From contig NZ_CP020661.1 of assembly GCF_002381345.1 (NCBI RefSeq), forward strand, positions 62,001-126,000: DNA of 64,000 nucleotides. Direction: 5' to 3'. This DNA is from Candidatus Enterovibrio altilux (GTDB lineage Bacteria; Pseudomonadota; Gammaproteobacteria; Enterobacterales; Vibrionaceae). The notes under the pieces were generated by a model. It ran no database searches, was not told the origin of the DNA, and saw only the letters and a list, made by a program, of their open reading frames with translations. The position numbers and the translations under genes are program-made. Below, one piece after another: positions 21,853 to 31,630 of this stretch; within the stretch, counting starts at the first letter, position 1; each line of letters opens with the position of its first letter.

Positions 21853-23835
21853 ATGGTTTCAAATGCATCAAAAAAAATACTAATTCCATGGCCTCGTTCT
21901 CACAAGGATGGTCACCTTTTTGAAATTCCTAGAAAATTACTCGATTGGTTGCCACAATATGAATATTTTAGGGGTGTAACAAAAAGTATTATTGAATTGC
22001 TAAACTTAATATTACTCCGAAGTTTTACATCAAAAGATGGCATAGTATCAACTACTGAGTTAATTGAAGCCACGGAAGGACAACTAACACGTGCTGCTAT
22101 TCAGCAACGTTTGCGTGCTGCCGTTCAAATAGGTTTATTTACCCAACAAAGTGTGAGATTTGAAGAAGGGTTAGCAGGTAAAACAATGCTGCACCAATTC
22201 GTAAATCCGAGTCAATTAATATCCATGTTAGGGTCTGCTAGTTTACAGTCTGAAAAAACTAAAGTAATGGCAAAGCAAAAACGTTCAAAAGCATTAGCAC
22301 AGAATTATGTAAATAAGCAATTATTAAACGAACATGGCTTAGGTACACCACCTATGATGCCAGATGAAAAAGATCAAATATTGATATCACCTACTAGTTG
22401 GGCTGGTATTATTGACCAAGCATTAGCCCCACCACGCACAAAAAAAAACTATCAAAAATCAATGGTTGCAATTAGTGGTACTAAAGCCATCATCGAAACC
22501 CGCTCTTCAAAGTCAATTATGACGGTAGATGATTTGATGACATTATTTGCATTGTTCACACTAACAGTGCAATATCATGATCATCATTTACCAAATTATG
22601 AGCTTCAAATCCAAAAAGTCGGCAATAAAACACCAGTATACATTACGGATATTTTGTCATTACGAGGCAAAAAAGACAGTGGTCCTGCCCGTGACTCAAT
22701 TCGAGAAAGTATTAATCGGATTGAATTTACTGATTTCCAATTACATGAACTTACGGGACGTTGGTTAAGTAAAAATATGCCTGAAGGGTTTAAAAGTGAT
22801 CGTTTTCGCTTTATTGCTCGAACAATTACGGCGTCTGAAGAAGCCCCAAGAGAAGGTGATGACGGAGAAATACGCATTAAACCGAATCTCTACATTTTAG
22901 TATGGGAACCATCATTTTTTGAAGAATTAATGACTCGAGATTACTTTTTTTTATTTCCACCAGAAATATTACGGCAACATGCTCTGGTTTTTCAACTTTA
23001 CAGTCTCTTCAGAAGTCGTTTATCACGTCGCTTAGAAGATTCACTTACTTTGACTGACCTAAATCAAAAAATCGCCAGAAACATTGAATGGCGACGTTTT
23101 TCAAACGATCTGATACGCGAACTAAGAAAACTGGCGAAACAAAAAACACAAAGCGAGGATATTTTTACTGTTAACTTATGGGGTTATCATATGATAGTCC
23201 ATCAATTAGACAATGATAAAAAACACCCAGATTATCGTTTAGACATCCGTTGCAACGTTGATGAAGTAATCAAATTTTCGCGTGCAAAAACGTTCAATGA
23301 GGGCAAACGCTCCTTGGCACCCACAATACCTAATCCACTTCGTAATGAGATAATGCCTAAGCAAAACCTTGATCAACTTTCTGAAATTATTAACGGTGAA
23401 TTTGAACCCATCCAGCAGAAAGAGAAACGTGGCGGTCGTTTAGGGCGTCGTGTTAAACTTCGTAAATACTTAGTTGAAATCAATGCGGATGAATTAACCA
23501 TTACTTTGTCGAAATACACTTCACCTGAAGCAATGAAACGTAGTATCACTGCATTATCGGCAATGACAGGCCATCCTCCTGTAACTATCACAGAAGAGTG
23601 TCAGGGTTACATGAATAAATTGGATTGGCTACGTGTTAATGGTGAGATCATGTCGTATGAAACTTTGAGCCGTACAATTGAGTTTTATAATGCACAACAA
23701 AACTCCGGACACCTTTCAATCGAGCGATTAATCTCTAGTTTAGCAGTACGTAAAAAAGTTTGTCGCAAAGTGTATGATGGATACCTTGATAGCTCTGTGC
23801 TCGCAGTGCTGGATGAAGTAGCATCTAGTGGTTAA
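21853..23835 (+). CDS. rctB: Chromosome II replication initiator RctB
   Basis: Initiator protein of Vibrionaceae chromosome II. It binds the iterons next door, opens the AT-rich region and represses its own gene. The 660-residue product matches V. cholerae RctB (about 658) end to end. Nearly invariant blocks include HKDGHLFEIP, GVTKSIIELLNLI, GQLTRAAIQQRLRAAV, FEEGLAGKTMLHQF, SPTSWAGIIDQALAPPRT, YITDILSLRGKKDSGPARDS, RFRFIARTITASEEAP, NIEWRRFSNDLIRELR and LVEINADELTITL. I choose ATG 21853 (MVSNASKK), which has AAGGAA ten bases upstream and fits the family N-terminus. An in-frame TTG at 21781 would add 24 residues without homology. The frame is uninterrupted, so the replicon probably still depends on it. 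parAB2, usually close by, is not in the window. Confidence 0.97.
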   Translation: MVSNASKKILIPWPRSHKDGHLFEIPRKLLDWLPQYEYFRGVTKSIIELLNLILLRSFTSKDGIVSTTELIEATEGQLTRAAIQQRLRAAVQIGLFTQQSVRFEEGLAGKTMLHQFVNPSQLISMLGSASLQSEKTKVMAKQKRSKALAQNYVNKQLLNEHGLGTPPMMPDEKDQILISPTSWAGIIDQALAPPRTKKNYQKSMVAISGTKAIIETRSSKSIMTVDDLMTLFALFTLTVQYHDHHLPNYELQIQKVGNKTPVYITDILSLRGKKDSGPARDSIRESINRIEFTDFQLHELTGRWLSKNMPEGFKSDRFRFIARTITASEEAPREGDDGEIRIKPNLYILVWEPSFFEELMTRDYFFLFPPEILRQHALVFQLYSLFRSRLSRRLEDSLTLTDLNQKIARNIEWRRFSNDLIRELRKLAKQKTQSEDIFTVNLWGYHMIVHQLDNDKKHPDYRLDIRCNVDEVIKFSRAKTFNEGKRSLAPTIPNPLRNEIMPKQNLDQLSEIINGEFEPIQQKEKRGGRLGRRVKLRKYLVEINADELTITLSKYTSPEAMKRSITALSAMTGHPPVTITEECQGYMNKLDWLRVNGEIMSYETLSRTIEFYNAQQNSGHLSIERLISSLAVRKKVCRKVYDGYLDSSVLAVLDEVASSG

Positions 23836-23908
23836 TAACCATAACATAAATTGTCGAGCATTGACATAAAGGGTACGATGATACGCTAACTAGGATTAAT
23901 GACGAATA

Positions 23909-25123
23909 GACTGTTTTTCTGAATGCGAATTCAAATAGCAAATCCCAACAATATGATTCACGATTAAAAAATAACTTTTATTTTAAGCATACCTAACCTG
24001 GTCAGCTTATTTAAAACTTTTATCAGACCGTAAGTTTCGCTAATCTGGGTATTATGATCTCTTAAGCTCAATGTCCCTCCTTGTAGTTTTGTGACTCAAA
24101 ACATTGCCGCCTCTGATAGGGAACGTTTATGGTAACTATCCTTCGTTTTCCAAAAGCTACTTTTTTTCTTGGTAGTATGAGTGGAGCTGCTCGTTTAATA
24201 CGAACGGTTGCGTAACATTGTGTAGTATCGTAAGTGCCATCGGTTGATATTTCATTGATTTTCGGCGGGTTTGTTTTAGTAAGTGAAGTAGCACTTCGCC
24301 CTAAGTCACATTTGATGCACTTAACTCAGCAGCAATAATTTTATCCGTATTTATATCTACCACTAAACGCAACTTGCACCAGACTCTCAGTTTTCCATCG
24401 ATACCATGCTTTTTTACTTTCTATTTCCCTTCACCGTAGACTTTAACCCCCAATAGAATTAATGGCTAAGTGCTGTATGCTTCCTTTATTCTTCGTCTTA
24501 AACGTGACGTTAATTGTTTTGGTTCGTTTGCTAATGCATGAATAGTGAGAGCATGGCAATGACAATTGAATAAATTTAAAAATAGAATTAATGCATACTT
24601 GCAGACCTCTCAATGACATTAAAATACGCATTTAATTATGAGGGCTGTCGTAATGGTTAAGTCGCTAAATAAACAAGGTCACCCATGATTACCTTACTTA
24701 GTTTGATCCTATAGCTGAATAACTTCTTCATCAATCCAGAATATGAGTGAACCACAATTGATTAAAGCTTGATTATACTGCTTTCAGTTAGTTGTTTTGT
24801 AGTGAAGATTATTCATAAACCTGAATATTTAAGCGGGTCTACTGTTTAGAGTGTTTATTGAGAACTTAGTTCTCTTGTTTAGGAAATAAAGCCTGTTACG
24901 ATAAAATGGTACCTAGCAGAGGCAGCAATGATTCGAGTTATAAAACTATTGGGGGGGAGAACATTACGCCTAAGGAATCACACAGCTTAGATTAGTGAAA
25001 CCTACGGCATGATAAAAATGTTACATAAGCTGACAAGATTAAATATACCTAACACAGAAGCAATTGTTTAATAGTGAATCATGTTGAAATTTGGTATCTG
25101 AACTGGAATTAGAGAATAAAGCC
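23909..25123. mobile_element. Chimeric IS903-group element, longest copy
   Basis: Minus-strand full-length IS from 23909 to about 24892, the shared junction (AAATAAAGCC joined to TGTTACGATAAAA), then the 3' end on the plus strand to 25123. At about 1.2 kb it is close to the complete chimera: one whole IS plus ~230 bp of inverted 3' end. The transposase is dead, with a 62-codon residual frame at 24443-24631. No 9-bp flanking duplication is visible. Confidence 0.84.
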
Positions 25124-25314
25124 GATAAGTTCAAAAATTTATTTTTTTATTTCCTCCGCATACCTCATGTATATATATAAATTGGAAGGTTCGACAACAT
25201 GTCTGACAATTATAATCTTGGTGTCCATCATGGTTAATATTGTTTCTGTATGCTGGTTAAAACATATTTAACGTCAACGATAGCTATAATGACCTCCATG
25301 AAAGCAAATATTTT

Positions 25315-26565
25315 TTAAAAACAACTCATTGAATACAAGATATTGTTAGCATTAGCGGATGAGGAATTAGATTGGTTACTTAACACTTCCGCGAGATTAA
25401 CTCGTGAAAGTTGCCCTTGAATTTTACCGTCTTCATCGAGTACTGGCAAAGGTAACTCGTGCTTAAGTGTATCAGATATCACTGCTTCAAGTAATACATT
25501 AGCTTGAATGCTAGGGACAGTTTCAAGTATTGAACCATCAATTACATTACTATATTGCGATGAGTCAAAGGATTCTAAATGTTGACGACGGAGTACGCCT
25601 TGGTAAATACCATTATTAATGTAATATCCGTGTGCTGCCTTTGCATTGCGCATTTGTGAAATGGCCCCACCAATTGTATCAACACTCACACGGCAGTCAG
25701 GTGGCTTCATTACCGTCTCAACCGTAATTGCGCGCGCACGGTTAACATCTTTTACGAATGCTTCAACATAATAATTTGCAGGACTCATTAATATATCCAC
25801 AGGACGACCCTGTTGCACTAACTTTCCGTCACGTAAAATAGCAATACGATCACCAAGTTGCAATGCTTCATCCAAATCATGTGTGATGAAGATGATTGTT
25901 TTTTGCAGTTTCTCTTGAAGGTCAATTAATTGATTCTGCATCTCACTTCTTATCAGTGGGTCAAGTGCAGAAAATGCTTCATCCATTAGCAATATCTCAG
26001 CATCAGTACATAGTGCACGAGCAAGACCTATGCGTTGTTGTTGACCACCAGAGAGCTGGGATGGGTATTGATTTTCATACCCGGAAAGACCTACTGTTTC
26101 CAGCCAATCAATGGCTTTCTTATTTCTATCTGTTTTAGCGACACCTTGAATATGCAAGCCGTAAGCCACGTTCTGTAATACAGTTCGATGTGGCATCAAA
26201 CCAAAACGCTGGAATACCATTGACATTTTGTAGCGACGAAAATGTTGAAGGCCTTTTGCGTTAAATTTCATAATATCTTCGCCTTCAACAATAATTTGAC
26301 CTTCAGTGGGTTCAATCAGGCGGTTAAAGTGACGAATTAGTGTAGATTTACCTGAACCAGACAGTCCCATAATAACAAATATTTCACTGCGTTGAACGTT
26401 TAGGTTAATTTGTTGTAGACCAACGGTGTGACCAGTAGTAGCTAAAATATTAGCTTTTGATTTCCCTTTTTTTACAAAAGGGAGTATCTTTCGTGGTGTG
26501 TTACCAAAAATTTTATAGAGGTCCTTAACTTTAATTAATGGGTCAGTGTTATCAATACTACTCAT
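25315..26565 (-). CDS. proV: Glycine betaine/proline ABC transporter ATPase ProV
   Basis: ATPase of an OpuA/ProU-type compatible-solute importer. It has 416 residues: Walker A GLSGSGKST at 67-75, Q-loop near FQRFG (118), signature LSGGQQQR at 171-178, Walker B ILLMDEAF at 191-198 and the switch histidine at 229. The C-terminal ~120 residues form a CBS-type region that in this family senses ionic strength or nucleotides. Its start overlaps the end of proW by 8 bp, so translation is coupled. The transcription order is proX-proW-proV. Intact. With ectoine synthesis broken at 60.3 kb, import through this system may be the main osmoprotectant route (inference). Confidence 0.95.
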   Translation of the reverse strand: MSSIDNTDPLIKVKDLYKIFGNTPRKILPFVKKGKSKANILATTGHTVGLQQINLNVQRSEIFVIMGLSGSGKSTLIRHFNRLIEPTEGQIIVEGEDIMKFNAKGLQHFRRYKMSMVFQRFGLMPHRTVLQNVAYGLHIQGVAKTDRNKKAIDWLETVGLSGYENQYPSQLSGGQQQRIGLARALCTDAEILLMDEAFSALDPLIRSEMQNQLIDLQEKLQKTIIFITHDLDEALQLGDRIAILRDGKLVQQGRPVDILMSPANYYVEAFVKDVNRARAITVETVMKPPDCRVSVDTIGGAISQMRNAKAAHGYYINNGIYQGVLRRQHLESFDSSQYSNVIDGSILETVPSIQANVLLEAVISDTLKHELPLPVLDEDGKIQGQLSRVNLAEVLSNQSNSSSANANNILYSMSCF

Positions 26566-27457
26566 AACGACCTCCGCTCAAATGCTGCTGTGTACGTTTT
26601 GCGTAGCTTTGTGATACACGGTCAAAAATAATCGCTAGTGCAACTATAGCTAAACCGTTAATGAGTCCAAGTGTGAAATATTGATTAGTGATTGATTTTA
26701 ATACAGGCTGTCCTAGGCCTTTTACGCCAATCATTGATGCAATCACAACCATAGCAAGTGCCATCATGATGGTTTGGTTTATCCCAGCCATAATGGTAGG
26801 CATTGCTAACGGAAGTTGAACACTAAATAAACGTTGAGAAGAACTCGCGCCATACGCTGTTGCGGCCTCTAAGACCTCTTTATTCACCAAACGAATACCG
26901 AGATTCGTTAGTCTTATTACTGGTGGAATAGCATAAGTCACTACTGCAATGACACCAGGAATTTTACCAATACCTAGCAGCATAACGATGGGTATTAAAT
27001 AAACGAATGCTGGCATTGTTTGCATAATATCGAGTAATGGTATGATTGTTGATTGAACGCGGTTTGATCGTGCCATCGCAATACCCAGGGGTATACCAAG
27101 TCCGATGGCAACCATGGTACACACAAGAATAATACTCATGGTACGCATAGTGTCCTCCCACATACCGAAATAACCAATAACTGAAAATACAAAGATAACG
27201 CTACCAGCTAGCTTCCAAGAGCGGCTAACGAGATAAGAAATAGCTGAAAGCATAATGATCATTATCCACCATGGTGTGTTTAAAAGTAGTCTTTCAAACC
27301 AGATAAGAAAAGAAAGAAGAGGGTCAAAAAAAACTTCAAGGGCTTCACCATAGTTTCGTGAAAACTCGCGATAAGCCCTATCGAGGGTTTTTCTGATGGC
27401 GAGCAGATCTGCGCGTTCCATCTCTGGAAACTCCGTTAACCAAGAGTCGTCTATCAT
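26558..27457 (-). CDS. proW: Glycine betaine ABC transporter permease ProW
   Basis: Inner-membrane permease, 299 residues, of the same importer. Five to seven hydrophobic segments follow a soluble N-terminus (about residues 1-60). The cytoplasmic EAA loop that docks the ATPase is EAATAYGASSSQRLFSVQLP. Conserved family blocks are GIPLGIAMAR, DIMQTMPAFVYLIPI and MVVIASMIGVKGLG. It lies between proX (121 bp upstream) and proV (8 bp overlap). Intact. Confidence 0.95.
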   Translation of the reverse strand: MIDDSWLTEFPEMERADLLAIRKTLDRAYREFSRNYGEALEVFFDPLLSFLIWFERLLLNTPWWIMIIMLSAISYLVSRSWKLAGSVIFVFSVIGYFGMWEDTMRTMSIILVCTMVAIGLGIPLGIAMARSNRVQSTIIPLLDIMQTMPAFVYLIPIVMLLGIGKIPGVIAVVTYAIPPVIRLTNLGIRLVNKEVLEAATAYGASSSQRLFSVQLPLAMPTIMAGINQTIMMALAMVVIASMIGVKGLGQPVLKSITNQYFTLGLINGLAIVALAIIFDRVSQSYAKRTQQHLSGGRYE

Positions 27458-27578
27458 AACAGTACAATGTCCTCTGTTTTTATAGTGATAGAAAATATAT
27501 AAATAATTTATTGATGCTGTAACAATGTTAATGTGAAGGCAAGCGTATGAGTATAAGCTTGTCTCTTGATATGAAAAC

Positions 27579-28571
27579 TTAAAGTGCGCTTTTTACTTTT
27601 TGTGCAATCTCAGGAGATACCCACTGCATCCATACATCCGCGTGGTTGTTTAAAAAGTACTCACTTGCAATCTCGCCATCAGCTTGATTTTTTTCCATCC
27701 AAGCCAGTAAAAGGTTTAATTCTGCCGTGTCAAAAGAACGATTTGCAAGATAATTCACCACTTTTGGAGCACGCTGAGCAAAGCTCTCAGTAATCACTGT
27801 ATCTACCGCTGCAGGCGGATACATAGTAACTTTAGGGTCAAGGCATTCTGCGTCAATGGTACAGGTTTTAAAGTGTTCTTTATCAATACCTGAGCCGAAA
27901 TCCACTTTAACCATTTTATATTTGCCTAATACTGCTGTAGGCGCCCAGTAGTATCCGAACCAACCTTCACGACGTTCATACGCTTTTGCGATTGAGCCGG
28001 ATAGACCAGCGCCTGAGCCTGGATCAATTAGCTCAAAACCTTTATTTTTTAGGTTTAATGCTGCAAATAAATTATTTGAAGAAATTTGACAGCTCCAGCC
28101 TGCTGGACAGCCATAGAATGCTGCTTTTGAAGGATTCTCAGGGTGTTGAAAAAATTTTGCGTTTATAATGACGCCTTCTATGGTTGCAAGGCTTGGGTCT
28201 TTATCTACTAGGTACTGAGGAACCCAAAATCCTTCTATCCCACCTTCAGAAAAAACTTTACCTACATAACGTAGATGACCTTCGTCAACACCTCGATCTA
28301 GTGCTGTTTTTAGGCCGTTACTCCAAAATTCAGGTGCAATATCAGGCTTGCCTTTCTCAATCATTGAGATGCCAGTAGGCATGGTATCACCGGGAACGAG
28401 TTCAGCGTTACAATCGTAGCCATTAACCAGAATAAAACGGTCGATGTTCGCAATTAAGGTGGCTGAGTTCCAATTCATATCAGCAATGGTTACATTGGCA
28501 CACTCTGCTGCAAAGCTAATAACTGGCATTACTGCAAGTAGCAAAACTGAAGTGGTCAATAATTTTTTCAT
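27579..28571 (-). CDS. proX: Glycine betaine-binding periplasmic protein ProX
   Basis: Substrate-binding component, 330 residues, first gene of the operon. I choose ATG 28571 (MKKLLTTSVLLLAVMPVISFAA, a classic Sec signal peptide cleaved after FAA) with GAGAG upstream. The apparent extension starts at TTG 28586. The mature protein is of the OpuAC type (DMNWNSATLIANIDRFILV, EFWSNGL, GYYWAPTAVLGKY), whose aromatic residues cage the quaternary ammonium. Cysteine pairs in YGCPAGWSCQ and TCTIDAECLD suggest disulfides. An imperfect 7-bp hairpin at 27538-27563, between proX and proW, may set expression ratios. Intact. Confidence 0.93.
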   Translation of the reverse strand: MKKLLTTSVLLLAVMPVISFAAECANVTIADMNWNSATLIANIDRFILVNGYDCNAELVPGDTMPTGISMIEKGKPDIAPEFWSNGLKTALDRGVDEGHLRYVGKVFSEGGIEGFWVPQYLVDKDPSLATIEGVIINAKFFQHPENPSKAAFYGCPAGWSCQISSNNLFAALNLKNKGFELIDPGSGAGLSGSIAKAYERREGWFGYYWAPTAVLGKYKMVKVDFGSGIDKEHFKTCTIDAECLDPKVTMYPPAAVDTVITESFAQRAPKVVNYLANRSFDTAELNLLLAWMEKNQADGEIASEYFLNNHADVWMQWVSPEIAQKVKSAL

Positions 28572-28586
28572 GAAGTTAACTCTCAA

Positions 28587-28935
28587 TAGTTTTTACGTGC
28601 CATTAGTGTTAAATACAACTCTAACCAATTAGTTTGTCGAGGTTACATTATGTCACCCAGATTATATATAGTTTAATATATTGAAAACATATGCATAGTA
28701 AAGGTAATCATAACAAATTCTTCACGTTCATTCCTTATTACAGTTTTTTTTTAAAAAATTAGTTCGTGTTCTAAATTATATTATTATTTTTACCATCAAA
28801 ATATTTTTTAATTGCATGAATATTAGCAGTCTATGGAGGACTCTCAGGCATACAAGTTGATAGGATGAAATTATTATTTCAGAAATGAGATTTAGTTGTT
28901 AAGTTAAGATTTTCCTAGTGTTTAGTGAAATTTAT
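28587..28935. other. Upstream region of proXWV
   Basis: About 350 AT-rich bases containing the proXWV promoter region (minus strand). I cannot place a convincing -35/-10 pair and see no gene. Confidence 0.4.
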
Positions 28936-29515
28936 GGCTTTGTTTCCTACATTCAGAGACTAAATGATCAATCTACGCTCTAAACAGCTAGGTTAATTTA
29001 AATATTTAGATCTATGGGCAAGCTACGCTACAACACGGCTAACTGGAAGCAGTTAAAATAAAGTTTTCATTAATCGTGGTTCATGAACATTCTGAATTAA
29101 TAAAGAAGCCTTTTAGCTCTGGAATCAAACTAAGTAGGGTAAGTATGGGAGACTTCATTTATGTAGCGACTTAGTCATGATGACGGTTTTCGTGGTTAAA
29201 TGCGTATTTTAACGTCATTGAGAGGTCTGCATGGATTCATTAATTCTGTTTTTTAAACGTTCTTAACGACCGTTTTATGCCCTGATTATTCATGCATTAG
29301 CAAACGAGCCAAAACGGTTAATGTCACGTTCGAGACAAAGAATAAAGGAACCATCCAGTACTTAGTCATTGATCCCACAGAGCTCAGAATCTACGGTGAA
29401 AGCGAATGAAAAGTAACGAGTCTAACGTAAGTTATACTTAGTGGTAGATATAAATACGGATACAATTATTGCTTCTGAATTACATGCATTGAATGTGATT
29501 GACGTTGAAATAAAC
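28936..29515 (+). mobile_element. IS903-group 5' half
   Basis: Starts GGCTTTGTTTCCTACATTC. It covers the first ~580 bp of the element, including the helix-turn-helix and first-aspartate regions, with several stops. It ends abruptly before the origin-like motifs at 29544. Confidence 0.82.
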
Positions 29516-29543
29516 TGTTTATCAACATAGACAACTATATGAT

Positions 29544-29757
29544 AGGAAACATGATCAAAAGCAGGCTAAACTACGGCTGACGTCATTTTGATATTAAAAA
29601 TATGCAAGATCTCAGGCTTTGATGATTATTTACAACATAATTTGAGTCTAAGTAAAATAATGAATGTTGCAAAAAATTTTAAAAGAACTTGTTTTATAAC
29701 GATAAAAAATAAAAAGTAAATAACTTATACGGATGCATATAACTTGATCATCTTTCC
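29544..29757. promoter_or_regulatory. Ectopic pair of origin-type (RctB-like) motifs
   Basis: AGGAAACATGATCAA at 29544-29558 is identical over 15 nt to 21028-21042 in the origin. CTTGATCATCTTTCC at 29743-29757 is identical over 15 nt to 20995-21009. The word AACTACGG follows the first (29569) and also occurs in the origin region (21375). They sit 185 bp apart between an IS903-group fragment and an IS1 remnant, with no gene. It could be a diverged duplicate of origin DNA or a separate initiator-binding locus. Confidence 0.55.
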
Positions 29758-29972
29758 GTTATTTCTAAATCATGTATTCAATAAGTTGATTATATTTTAA
29801 AAGTAATACTTGCACTCAATAAATGTACCAATTGCTTTGTCATGTCTTTCCGTTAATTTTGAATATTTAATCATTTTTTATCGAGTTATTTCAAGCAAAT
29901 ACATATAATTACATCCTCTTTTTCAGTATGTTGCGTATAATACTTACTGCTAATGTATGGATTATCGGTAAA
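29758..29972 (-). mobile_element. IS1-family remnant
   Basis: Minus-strand relic of the IS1 transposase 3' portion, aligned by eye with the clearer copies at 63.2 kb and 51.6 kb (shared TCAATAAATGTACCAA and GTCATG regions). Heavily mutated, with no open frame. Confidence 0.55.
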
Positions 29973-29973
29973 A

Positions 29974-30760
29974 CCTTATTTTGTAAATCAGGCAACTTAC
30001 TTATTAATCTACGTTGTAAACAGTTAGGTTTACTTAGATATTTAAGTTTATGGACAAGTTTAGTTACCAAAGAACCAACTGGAGCAGTATAATTAAGCTT
30101 TAATTAGCCGTGACTCACTATTATGCTGGATTGATGAAAAAAACCATGTAACACTTGCTATTAATTCTAGGGGGCTCAAAATCTACGGTGAAGGTTAATA
30201 ATAAGTAAAAAAGCATAGCGTTGATGAAAAAAATTGTGAATTTAGCGTAAGTTATATTTAGAGGTAGATATAAGTATGCGTGAAATTATTGCTGCTGAAT
30301 TAAGTTCATTAAATGTAGCTAACGGTGAAATGCTATCTAACTGACTAAAGTATACCCGCTCAAGAATCATATAAAATATCAGACGATGGTACTTACGATA
30401 TCGTTAATACTAAAAGATTGATTTTACTCATTCCACCTCAAAAAAAAATAACTTTTAGAAAATGAGATTATCCATGTAATGTAACAGTCCGTTACTAGAA
30501 GTTATAAGGTGCAAATCAGCCTTTAAAAATAAATATGATTATAATAAATATTTTTATCGCAAACGACTATCTTTTGAATTAACAAACTGCTCGGAGAAAA
30601 ATTGAGTTTAAGGAATGATAATGCTCAGATTGAAGAAACCTATGGCATGATAAAAACATTAAATAAGCTAACTATCTTAAATATGCCTAATACGAAAGCG
30701 ATTGTCTAATAGTGAATTATGTTAAAATTTGCTCTCTGAACTCTCATTAGGAAATAAAGC
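29974..30760 (+). mobile_element. IS903-group element with internal deletion
   Basis: Runs from a degraded 5' terminus to a clear 3' terminus (GGAAATAAAGC at 30760). About 250 bp of the N-terminal coding part is missing. Around 30445 the frame through PPQKKITFRK is continuous until a CGA-to-TGA change. Dead. Confidence 0.82.
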
Positions 30761-30918
30761 TATTGAGAGGGGGGTAAAGGCAGAGAGATAGACCGCAAGC
30801 AAATGTTACAGCGTCACTAAAATATTAATTATTAGGAATATAATATTATAAACGACTGAATACGGTACAAAATAGTTCTGTGCTTACAATTAATATTATT
30901 TTTGCGGGTTAGGGAGGA

Positions 30919-31446
30919 TTATAAGCAGTCTTTTTTTTCCAGTGTTATTACCAATCTTGGGGTTGTTAATGAAGAAATATCTTCTCCTCTCTGAAGTGCA
31001 TCACGGATGTGCGTGCTTCTCACTTTGACCGTTTCAGGGCACGTTAAAATACTCCACTTTTTTATGATTTCTTTGGCTTTGTAAAACTTCATAAAATTTA
31101 AAAAATTATCCGGCCCTATAACAAACGTAAGTAATGAACATGGATATTGATTTTGAAGATGACTAAGTAATATCCAGGTAGTGACCAATGTATTTTTTGA
31201 AATATCACGCTCATCTGCACAAAGAAAAGCATTGGAAATATTTACGTCCGTAATAAATTCATTGACCCAATCGCACCGCTTATCAAAATCTGCCATTTTT
31301 TTACCCCAAGCATGCACAACACTCGGAACCAATAAAACAGTATCAAAATGAGAAAGGCGCTTAATAACACTTAAATGTCCAAGACTAGGCGGATTAAATG
31401 CGCTACCAAATACAGCAATGTGTTTTTGTTCATGCTGATTATTCAT
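30919..31446 (-). CDS. NadD-like nicotinate/nicotinamide mononucleotide adenylyltransferase
   Basis: Nucleotidyltransferase of the HIGH superfamily that would add AMP to NMN or NaMN. At 175 residues it is shorter than housekeeping NadD (about 210). The N-terminal signature GSAFNPPSLGHL (about residues 14-25) supplies the nucleotide-binding histidines, and the C-terminal RSTHIRDAL is the second ATP-binding motif (ISSTxIR type). The middle has the expected WxL and VIGPDN blocks. SD-like AGGAAG precedes the ATG. Vibrios often carry such a short paralogue beside the main NadD; the exact substrate is unknown. Together with nadE and pntAB the window is rich in NAD genes, though they are not adjacent. 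Intact. Confidence 0.85.
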   Translation of the reverse strand: MNNQHEQKHIAVFGSAFNPPSLGHLSVIKRLSHFDTVLLVPSVVHAWGKKMADFDKRCDWVNEFITDVNISNAFLCADERDISKNTLVTTWILLSHLQNQYPCSLLTFVIGPDNFLNFMKFYKAKEIIKKWSILTCPETVKVRSTHIRDALQRGEDISSLTTPRLVITLEKKDCL

Positions 31447-31630
31447 TATTTACTTTCTTCCTAGCATACAAGAATTAGTAATTTTACACAGTTATTAGCT
31501 TAAAAATGTGGTCATGCATTCAAAAGGTTATTTATCGTGCAAAAAATTCGTTTTTCATAGAGATTATTGTAGTTACCCTTGACGTGAAATATTATTTTTA
31601 TTACAATATAAAGTGTATTTTTTGAATCAT

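Noticed and set aside
24443-24631. Residual IS frames of 60-105 codons as separate genes
   Set aside because: Each is a piece of the same IS903-group transposase, lacking start or catalytic residues.
18222-25123. 9-bp target duplications around IS copies
   Set aside because: I compared the flanks of four apparently complete elements (18222, 23909, 41795, 47057) and found none, so I do not claim recent transposition.
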